A stretch of 58,764 nucleotides of DNA from Halanaerobium saccharolyticum (GTDB lineage: Bacteria > Bacillota > Halanaerobiia > Halanaerobiales > Halanaerobiaceae), in the NCBI RefSeq assembly GCF_003259895.1, contig NZ_QLME01000020.1, forward strand, positions 1-58,764. Reading direction: 5' to 3'. The notes under the pieces were generated by a model. The model did no database searches. It was not told the origin of the DNA and was given only the letters and a program-made list of their open reading frames with translations. The stretch's first letter is position 1. The number at the start of each line of letters is the position of its first letter. Below, one piece after another: positions 52,549-58,764 of the stretch. The translations under genes were made by a program, and so were the position numbers.

Positions 52549-53766
52549 ATGGCTGCAGTAGTAGCAAGACAACCAATATTGGATAAAAATAAAGATGTAT
52601 TTGCCTATGAATTATTATTTAGAGGTGGAGATCCTACTTCAGATAACTTTGATGGCGATAAAGCAACTGCCCGGGTAATTTCGAGTGCACTGGAATCAAT
52701 AGGTTTTAAAAAACTAACTGAAGGCAAACCTGCTTTTATTAATTTTACAGATAAATTATTAAAGCAGGGAATACCGGATCTATTAGCACCTGGAAATGTT
52801 TATCTGGAGATTCTCGAAGATATAAAAGTTGATGATCATCTATTATATGCTCTTAAAACTTATAAAGAAATGGGATTTAAAATAGTACTTGATGATTTTA
52901 TTTTTTCGGAAAATCTAATTTCTTTAGTTGAATTAGCGGATTTTATAAAGATAGATTTCTTAGCTATTAGAGGTTCTGCAAGAAAAAATATAATTGAAAC
53001 CTGTCAAAAATACAATTCTAACCTTAAGTTTCTGGGAGAAAAAATTGAAACTCATGCAGATTATATTATGGCGGTCAATCTGGGATATGATTATTTTCAG
53101 GGTTATTTCTTCACTAAACCTGAAATTATTCAGACCAGGGAAAGTAACTCTTATGAATTTAGTTTTTTCAAAATGATGGAAGAACTAAATAAAGAGGAGC
53201 CTGAATTTAAAACTTTAGAAGAAATAGTTAAGTCTGATTTTTCAATGTCTTACAGTTTGTTGAGAATTATTAATTCAGCGCATTTTGGTTATGATGTTAA
53301 ATCAATCAGGCAGGCTATAGTATTACTTGGTGTTGATAAATTAAGAAAATGGAGTTTACTTTATTTTCTTAAGGGTTTAAATAGCAATAAGCCTGATATT
53401 TTGTTTAAAACAGCAGTATTACGAGCAAATTTTGCAGAATCATTATCTAAATATTTTTGTGATGATAAGTCCAGTAATCTTTTTGTTTTAGGATTATTAT
53501 CGGTTATAGATGGTTATTTAGATAGAGATATTAAAGATATTTTAGAAGAAATTTCTCTTTTTGGGGAATTTAAACAGGCATTAATCAGTAGAGAAGGTAA
53601 GTTAGGTGACCTGCTGAGTTTGATTGAATCCTTCGAAAAGCTAAATTTAAAGCAGTGCCAGCAATATTTAGCTAAATATTCTTTAGACTATAATACTTTT
53701 TCTCGTAAATATATTAATTCTCTGGAGAAAACTGAAGAAATAATTAACGCTTTTGAGAACTACTAA
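52549..53766 (+). CDS. EAL-HDOD domain protein (YuxH-like)
   Basis: A 405-residue protein with an N-terminal EAL domain (about 1-200) and a C-terminal HDOD domain (about 205-390). The EAL motif is YELLFRG rather than EAL/EVL, and other metal ligands are only partly kept (INFTDK, LEILED, DDF, IKIDFL), as in YuxH/CdgJ proteins, which lack phosphodiesterase activity and act as c-di-GMP or protein-interaction switches. HDOD shows SFSMSYSLLRIINSA-type spacing (DFSMSYSLLRIINSAHFGYD). It follows pilQ by 57 bases. In Vibrio, CdgJ relatives affect pilus or flagellar motility, so a role with these pili is likely. Confidence 0.88.
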   Translation: MAAVVARQPILDKNKDVFAYELLFRGGDPTSDNFDGDKATARVISSALESIGFKKLTEGKPAFINFTDKLLKQGIPDLLAPGNVYLEILEDIKVDDHLLYALKTYKEMGFKIVLDDFIFSENLISLVELADFIKIDFLAIRGSARKNIIETCQKYNSNLKFLGEKIETHADYIMAVNLGYDYFQGYFFTKPEIIQTRESNSYEFSFFKMMEELNKEEPEFKTLEEIVKSDFSMSYSLLRIINSAHFGYDVKSIRQAIVLLGVDKLRKWSLLYFLKGLNSNKPDILFKTAVLRANFAESLSKYFCDDKSSNLFVLGLLSVIDGYLDRDIKDILEEISLFGEFKQALISREGKLGDLLSLIESFEKLNLKQCQQYLAKYSLDYNTFSRKYINSLEKTEEIINAFENY

Positions 53767-53875
53767 ATTTTATTACCTTTAGATAAGATGAAACAGATAA
53801 TAAATTTTTGATTATTGTAACAAAGATATGTTACAATTAATCCTGATCAATCAACTATGATTTAAAGGAGATATT

Positions 53876-54967
53876 ATGAAATACAATAATCAAGATGGGG
53901 TAACCCTGGTAATGATTTTAACATTATTAGTTGTTGCTTCAATTTTAATTGGATCACTATTTACTGTAGTTAGAAGCCATATTAATACAGTTTCCAGGGA
54001 GGAAGCTAATGTAAAAGCTTTTTATAACGCTGATTCTGGAGTAGAGTTTGTAAGAGCAAGTGCCGAGGATATTAATTTTACCTCTTTGAGTGCAAATCAA
54101 AAAGAGTATTTACAATTTAATGAGGATAACAATTTGGTGTTTGATAATCCTGAATATTTTTTTGATGAAAATAATTTAGATTTAAATAACTCAAAGCTTA
54201 AATTTTCTTTAAAAGCAATAAAAAATAACGATGTTATTAATTTTACTTCAAGGGGAAGCTATCAAATTAATGGTGAGGAAATTACAAAGGATATTAATTT
54301 TGAGCTTGAATCTAACAGAGAAAATTTCAATAAACTATTCAATGTTAGGCCAGCTAGTGATGATCTAGACTTAAAAGGAAAAGCATCAAGTTTAGATGAT
54401 ATACTTCTTAATCTGTCTGAAGAAATCTATCCTGACTGGGATGACTGGCAGATTCTGAGAGATAAAGCTGATAACTGGTCTAATATAAAGAAAAATGGTA
54501 ACTGGAACACCTATACGAGTGTTATTGCTAAAACATCCGGGAATTTAAAATTGAATAATAAAGATACTTTTGTTAATTCTATAATTTTTATAGATGGAGA
54601 TCTAACTATTGGACCACAGACCGAGTGGGAAAACTCGCTTATTATTATCAATGGGAATTTAAAGGTAAATGGATTTCCTACTCACGGAATAAATAATTCA
54701 GTCTTTTTCACTTACAATACAGATACTCTGCATTTAGCTGGTAATTTTCCAGATGATATTGAACTGGGAATTGACTTCAATAATTTACCGGCTGAATTTG
54801 ATCAGGTAAAAGATAAACTGTTGATTTTTAGACTTGAAACTTTTTCTATTGAAAAAGATGATGACTCAGAGCAAGAAAATCTGTATATTATAACTATAGA
54901 GAAGTGCAGACAGGAAATTTGTGAAGAAGATGTAACCTTAAGCCAGCAGGTTCTTCGTAGAAATTGA
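53876..54967 (+). CDS. PilX-like minor pilin, second copy
   Basis: A 363-residue prepilin-like protein starting MKYNNQDGVTLVMILTLLVV, with Met at +5 instead of Glu, and FYNADSGVEFVRASAED matching the PilX/GspK block (compare FYAAEGGVNYLDL of the earlier protein). The rest resembles bacterial surface beta-helix sequences (LIIINGNLKVNGFPTHGINN), and a late pair of cysteines (KCRQEIC) occurs near the C-terminus. It has AAAGGAG upstream and a terminator after. It is set apart from the main operon by the EAL-HDOD gene and may be an alternative tip protein. Confidence 0.75.
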   Translation: MKYNNQDGVTLVMILTLLVVASILIGSLFTVVRSHINTVSREEANVKAFYNADSGVEFVRASAEDINFTSLSANQKEYLQFNEDNNLVFDNPEYFFDENNLDLNNSKLKFSLKAIKNNDVINFTSRGSYQINGEEITKDINFELESNRENFNKLFNVRPASDDLDLKGKASSLDDILLNLSEEIYPDWDDWQILRDKADNWSNIKKNGNWNTYTSVIAKTSGNLKLNNKDTFVNSIIFIDGDLTIGPQTEWENSLIIINGNLKVNGFPTHGINNSVFFTYNTDTLHLAGNFPDDIELGIDFNNLPAEFDQVKDKLLIFRLETFSIEKDDDSEQENLYIITIEKCRQEICEEDVTLSQQVLRRN

Positions 54968-55000
54968 GTATTTTAAAGTATGAATTTATATTAAATATTA

Positions 55001-55039
55001 AGAGATGCCTGCTTATTTAGTTAAAGCATCTCTTTTTTT
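55001..55039. terminator. terminator between PilX-like and LuxR-type genes
   Basis: AGAGATGC (55001-55008) and GCATCTCT (55026-55033) form a perfect 8-bp stem followed by seven Ts. It lies between convergent genes. Confidence 0.85.
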
Positions 55040-55811
55040 AATGTCTAAAAATTAAACTAACTAATTCGGTTCTGCTGTTCACCTCAGTTTTATTAAAAAT
55101 ATGACTGAGGTGTTTTTTTACTGTATTAATAGAAATAAATAAATTTTGGGCAATTTCCTGATTATTTTTACCTTCAATCAATAACTTTAACACTTCTTTT
55201 TCCCTTTCGGTTAGCTGAAATTTATGGCTTGTGTTATCTAGAACTTGGCTTCTATTTTTTTGAATTTTTATTTCTAAATTATTTATGATAATTAATTTAT
55301 TAAGCTGGTTAGAACACTGCTGGCTAATTAATTTTAGATAGAGCAAATCTTTAAGCGAAAAATCATTATCGTTCTGGTCTCGAAATAGGCTTATTGTACC
55401 CAGCAGCCGTTTTTGATGATGAATGTCAATTCCACAGGAATAATATAGATGGTTTTTACCCAGGAAATCAGTGAAATATTCTGTATTAACCCATTTAGTA
55501 TAATCCATAAGATCAGAACTCCTGCTGGGCTCTATTTTATTAAAAGCTATCTCCCGGATTGAATCAATTTTGTAATAGTAATTATTGTAAGCAGTAAGAT
55601 TCTGCTCACTTACATTAAAGCAGACCGGGCTGTTAACTATCTCTTCATTTTCATCAAAAAGGAAAAAATTAGCTGCATAAAAAGGTATCAATTCATTTAA
55701 TTTTTGCAAAAAATAATAGGAATAGTTATTTAAATTAGTGATTTTTCCTGTTTCATAAATAAACTCAAAAATATTTTCCCAGTCGATTTTATAATTGCTA
55801 TTATTTTGCAA
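55038..55811 (-). CDS. LuxR family regulator with GAF-like sensor
   Basis: This 257-residue protein has an N-terminal GAF-like domain (about 15-170, FFLFDENEEIVNSPVCFNVS, then LLGTISLFRDQNDNDFSLKD) and a C-terminal LuxR-type HTH (about 195-255, LTEREKEVLKLLIEGKNNQE, IAQNLFISINTVKKHLSHIF). No receiver domain is present, so it is an orphan sensor-regulator. It is convergent with the second PilX-like gene, and the exported-protein gene lies divergent upstream. Its signal is unknown. Confidence 0.9.
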   Translation of the reverse strand: MQNNSNYKIDWENIFEFIYETGKITNLNNYSYYFLQKLNELIPFYAANFFLFDENEEIVNSPVCFNVSEQNLTAYNNYYYKIDSIREIAFNKIEPSRSSDLMDYTKWVNTEYFTDFLGKNHLYYSCGIDIHHQKRLLGTISLFRDQNDNDFSLKDLLYLKLISQQCSNQLNKLIIINNLEIKIQKNRSQVLDNTSHKFQLTEREKEVLKLLIEGKNNQEIAQNLFISINTVKKHLSHIFNKTEVNSRTELVSLIFRH

Positions 55812-55933
55812 AATAGATCCTCCTCAATATTATACTTTTGGGTAATATAAATCATTTTCAAAAAATGTTATTCTAAATATATTATACAGGATTTTCGATA
55901 AAATTCCTGCAAAAAATTAAGGGGGAAGTATTT

Positions 55934-56512
55934 ATGAGTAGAAAAAGTTTTGTGGTGGGATTAATTTTAGTTTTTGTGTTTGTTTTCAGTAGTGGAGTTT
56001 CGGCACAATTGTCAAACTTTTATGGTTTAGATAATATGCTGATGTCCGATTGGCAGTTAGATTACATTAGGCCTTTAGATCCAGGTGAATTAAAAAAGGG
56101 GGAATTTAGATTGAGTCCTGTAATTGGCAGAATTACTGATAATTATGATCAAAATAATATTGATGGCGATTATGATGGTGACTATGATAATAGTACAATG
56201 GCTTACATAATGATTTTTGATGCAAAATTTACTGATAAATTATCTCTTCATTCAAAATTTGCTTATCAACCGTGGGAAGAATATGACTCAAGATATCTTA
56301 GTGGTAATAATGAAAGTAGATCAACAATGACTGATTTATTTTTTAATTATGAATTTAAAGAAGATAGGACAATGTTTTTTGGTTATAATAGATCTCTAAA
56401 TAAAGAAAAAGAGTATGATGAAGCAAATATATTAGAAGATGAAATAGAAAAAATTAACAATATATATTACTTAGGATTTGAAATTCGCGGTTCATTTATG
56501 GGTAAGAATTAA
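55934..56512 (+). CDS. exported beta-rich protein, likely outer-membrane
   Basis: A 192-residue protein with a clear signal peptide (about 1-24, VFVFSSGVSAQ). The rest alternates polar and aromatic residues (DKLSLHSKFAYQPWEEYDSR, TDLFFNYEFKEDRTMFFGYN) like beta strands of an outer-membrane or periplasmic barrel. A DGDYDGDYD stretch (about 76-84) looks like a calcium-binding loop. I do not recognise the family. The IS3 element begins 84 bases after its stop, and the gene ends in frame, so it is probably intact though possibly truncated. Confidence 0.7.
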   Translation: MSRKSFVVGLILVFVFVFSSGVSAQLSNFYGLDNMLMSDWQLDYIRPLDPGELKKGEFRLSPVIGRITDNYDQNNIDGDYDGDYDNSTMAYIMIFDAKFTDKLSLHSKFAYQPWEEYDSRYLSGNNESRSTMTDLFFNYEFKEDRTMFFGYNRSLNKEKEYDEANILEDEIEKINNIYYLGFEIRGSFMGKN

Positions 56513-56634
56513 TTAATTTAACTTATAAAAAAATATTTTAGCTGAGTTATCCCCTTATGGTAAATAGATTAAATTATAAAAATCTGTTCTATGAACTGAC
56601 CCTTGTCAAGTAGACAGGTAATTTAATTAAAATA

Positions 56635-57560
56635 TTATGCACATCTGGATGTATGGTTGCGATATTCTATCGGAGCCATACATCCTAATTTTTTTTGAAA
56701 TCTTCTTTCATTATAAAATTCAATATAATCAACTATTTTTTCTGCTAGATTTTCAAGAGATTTAAACTTCTTTCCATGAAACATTTCAGACTTTAGTATA
56801 CCAAAAAAGCCTTCCATAGGACCATTGTCAATACATTTTCCCACCCGTGACATACTCTGAGTCATTTCGGATTCTTCAATCTTGTTTTTAAAGACATTTC
56901 CAGTATACTGAAAACCTCTATCACTGTGAAATATTGGTTTTGCATCAGGATAAATTTCAATTGCTTTATCAAACATTTTAAATACAAGCCGGTTATTATT
57001 TCTAAAAGAAAGTTCATATGTAATAATACTATTATCATAAAGATCCATAATAGGACTTAAATAAAGCTTTCTGTTATCCCCAGGAATTGAGAACTCAGTT
57101 ACATCTGTAAGCCACTTTTCATTAGGAGAATTAGCAGTAAAATCTCTTGATAAAATATTTTCTTTTACATAATCTGGCTTTACTCTTTTTCGATTAACTT
57201 TTTTCCTTCTTATTCTAGCTTTAATTTTTAAGAGCTTCATAAGCCTATGAATATATCCTTCCGAAAATGAAAAATGGTTTAATTTATTTATGTACATTGC
57301 CATTCTTCTATATCCTAAAATGCCATCAAATGTTGAGTGATATTCTCTAATTAGTGAACATATTAATTCGTCCTGTTTTTCTTTTTAGGGTTTAATCCTA
57401 TTTTTATGTTTGTAATATGCACTTCGGGCAACACTTAAAACTTCACACAGCATAGTTACTGTGTATCTTTTATTTCTAAAAAAGTCTATTGTTTTATATT
57501 CGGCTTCCTGTCTTACTTTTGAGAGTGATATTTTTCCTCGAACTCTTCTTTTTTTTTAAG
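56635..57560 (-). pseudogene. IS3-family transposase OrfB, nonsense mutation
   Basis: The catalytic part is intact: WLTDVTEF (first Asp), FHSDRGFQYTG (second Asp) and GCIDNGPMEGFFGILKSEMF (Glu), the DDE triad of the rve integrase core. Read in the -1 frame from the A-run near 57555, OrfB continues with KTIDFFRNKRYTVTMLCEVL and RSAYYKHKNRIKP, where a TAA on the minus strand (57385-57387) interrupts it before KEKQDELI. The stop would block the full OrfAB fusion. A sequencing error or natural readthrough cannot be excluded. The residual ORF starting with MAMYINKLN at 57303 is not a gene by itself. Confidence 0.8.
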
Positions 57561-58217
57561 AACTTCAAGTTCAAATTCTCTTCTTTTTCTTAATGCTTTT
57601 TCTTTTTCTAATTCAAGCTTTAACTTTTCTATTTCAGTTAAATTACTTTCATCAACCTCAGACTTTGATTTGGGTCCACGTTTTTTATACTTAAGAGCTT
57701 CTGGTCCTTCAGCCATGTAAGCTTTCGTCCATTTATATATAAGAGCATAGGTAATTGAATACTTATTAGCTGCTCCTTTGTAGTTCATATTATTTTGGAT
57801 AACCCATTTTACTATTTCTAATCGTTCTTCATAAGTAGTTTTTCTTGATTTCAAGGTATAGACATCTCCTTTAGGATCATAATCTTTAATCTCTATACCA
57901 TTATACCATTTATTAATCCAATTTCTAACAACTGAAAAAGTAATATTATATTTAGCTGCTAGATTGGGCATTGAATATTTACCTGAAGTATATTCTTCTA
58001 TTATTGATAATTTAAATTCTTTAGTATATGACTGATTCTGCTCTGAGGTTTCAAAGGCATTATGTCCATGTTTCTTATATCTTAGATACCAACGACGCAC
58101 GGCCGACTTATCAGCCCCTATAGATCCCGCAATACTTTTAAAACTTCCCTGACCGTTATGATAATCTTTACATGCTTGAACTTTAACTTCTTTACTATAT
58201 TTAGGTTTTCTTCCCAT
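57513..58217 (-). CDS. IS3-family transposase OrfA
   Basis: This 234-residue protein is longer than usual for OrfA and has three helix-turn-helix units (about 5-55 RKPKYSKEVKVQACKDYHNG; about 62-105 TKEFKLSIIEEYTSGKYSMP; about 118-165 TTYEERLEIVKWVIQNNMNY), with a leucine-zipper-like coil at the end (ELEKEKALRKRREFELEVLK). It binds the IS ends. It terminates just past the A9G slippery site where a -1 shift enters orfB. Confidence 0.88.
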   Translation of the reverse strand: MGRKPKYSKEVKVQACKDYHNGQGSFKSIAGSIGADKSAVRRWYLRYKKHGHNAFETSEQNQSYTKEFKLSIIEEYTSGKYSMPNLAAKYNITFSVVRNWINKWYNGIEIKDYDPKGDVYTLKSRKTTYEERLEIVKWVIQNNMNYKGAANKYSITYALIYKWTKAYMAEGPEALKYKKRGPKSKSEVDESNLTEIEKLKLELEKEKALRKRREFELEVLKKKEEFEEKYHSQK

Positions 58218-58350
58218 AAAAAAATACCTCCAAGTAGATAGTCTATTTTAATTAATTAGACTGTCTACTTTGGAAGTATCATATCACTATCAGAAAGGGG
58301 ATTTTCTGTTTCGTGATAAATTTTCTGAATTTATTTTTTTGAATTTTTCC

Positions 58351-58379
58351 TTTACTGGATTTACTTTTTTTGCTATAAT
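58351..58379 (+). promoter_or_regulatory. promoter ahead of small exported protein
   Basis: TTTACT (58351-58356) and TATAAT (58374-58379) are 17 bases apart, 85 bases ahead of the small gene at 58464. Confidence 0.6.
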
Positions 58380-58463
58380 TAATACCTGCATAAATTTCTC
58401 GCTAAATATACCAAAGAAATATAGAAATTAATTAAATCAAATTGATGTTAGGAAGTTAATAAA

Positions 58464-58685
58464 ATGGGAGAAACTAATAAAATTGTAATTATAACTATTT
58501 TATTAGTTTTAATTAGCAGTTTAAATGCTTTTGCTTTTTTTAATCCTAAGGGCAAAGTTGAAAAAGTTTTAAAAAAAGAATTTAAAAACAAAATTGAAAT
58601 TGTTAAATATGAAAAGCAGTATTACTGGGATCGGATAAGAAGCAAGGGTTTTAGTACTGTTTATTTACATAAGCGAATTTCATAA
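58464..58685 (+). CDS. small exported protein of unknown function
   Basis: A 73-residue protein with an N-terminal signal peptide or membrane anchor (about 6-26, IVIITILLVLISSLNAFAFF) and a basic remainder (KVEKVLKKEFKNKIEIVKYE). I do not recognise it. TAGGAAG precedes the ATG, and a promoter lies upstream. The rest of the window (58686-58764) is AT-rich and shows nothing. Confidence 0.6.
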   Translation: MGETNKIVIITILLVLISSLNAFAFFNPKGKVEKVLKKEFKNKIEIVKYEKQYYWDRIRSKGFSTVYLHKRIS

Positions 58686-58764
58686 TACGCTTAATTTAGT
58701 TTAATTCAAAAAAATATTGTCTACGAATCATAAAAATAAGCCTTTTAACTTGAAATTATAGGTT

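Larger units (their letters stand above)
56597..58281 (-). mobile_element. IS3-family insertion sequence (IS150-like)
   Basis: The ends are imperfect inverted repeats. The left end reads TGACCCTTGTCAAGTAGACAG from 56597. The right end, on the complement, reads TGATACTTCCAAAGTAGACAG back from 58281. AAGTAGACAG and TAATTAAAATA just inside are shared. The element of about 1.7 kb carries orfA and orfB with an A-run at 57551-57560 for -1 frameshifting. I cannot see a clear target duplication, so it may be old. orfB holds an in-frame stop, so it is probably immobile without help. Confidence 0.85.

Noticed and set aside
57303-57363. An independent start for orfB at MAMYINKLN
   Set aside because: Homology continues upstream in the same frame to the nonsense codon and beyond to the slippery A-run, so this Met is internal to the OrfAB fusion.
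1-58764. CRISPR array, prophage or restriction-modification system
   Set aside because: No regularly spaced repeats, phage structural genes, integrase or methylase-nuclease pairs were seen.

Overview
The window is an AT-rich stretch of bacterial chromosome. It most likely comes from a diderm member of the Firmicutes, in or near the order Halanaerobiales. Four things point there: T-box leaders and consensus -35/-10 promoters of Firmicutes type; an alaS-ireB-ruvX-DUF1292-mltG-O-methyltransferase-U32 gene order like that of Bacillus; proteins rich in Glu, Asp and Lys; and a complete type IV pilus locus with an outer-membrane secretin, which a monoderm would not need. The placement is inference from content; no 16S rRNA gene is present.

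Layout. 1-2.2 kb: a decayed TetM/EF-G-like translation factor and a nitroreductase. 2.2-5.3 kb: a tRNA-Leu on the minus strand, an LCP-family protein with a very long acidic linker, then eight tRNA genes (Val, Asp, Phe, Gly, Cys, Leu, Val, Leu). 5.3-14.8 kb: translation genes under visible RNA control, namely a threonine T-box and thrS, an L20-type leader and infC-rpmI-rplT with a TrmH-type methyltransferase, a phenylalanine T-box and pheST, then zapA and cvpA. 14.9-26.7 kb: polX, mutS2, a penicillin-binding protein (minus), tyrS, two very large imperfect palindromes, alaS and ireB. 26.8-33.2 kb: a Gfo/Idh/MocA oxidoreductase and an AraC regulator sit inside the otherwise conserved ireB-ruvX-DUF1292-mltG-yrrM-U32 block. 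33.3-38.9 kb: a chemoreceptor, a SleB-like cortex hydrolase, an AbrB-like regulator, Fur and Crp family regulators, and aroE.

The most interesting part is 38.9-55.0 kb. A GEMM-I (cyclic di-GMP-I type) riboswitch with its own terminator hairpin precedes a type IV pilus operon: pilB, pilT, pilC, major pilin, prepilin peptidase, two minor pilins, a large PilX-like protein, pilM, pilN, pilO, pilP-like and the pilQ secretin. The PilB ATPase starts with an MshEN domain, a fold known to bind c-di-GMP. The operon is followed by an EAL-HDOD protein and another PilX-like protein. The second messenger may therefore act on pili at transcription, at the motor ATPase and through a downstream EAL-HDOD protein. 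The large PilX-like protein carries three tandem repeats resembling CBM5/12 carbohydrate-binding modules, which suggests a pilus tip that grips polysaccharide.

55.0-58.8 kb: a LuxR-type regulator, a small exported beta-rich protein, an IS3-family element whose orfB has a nonsense codon, and a small exported protein of unknown role. I saw no CRISPR array, rRNA gene or prophage.
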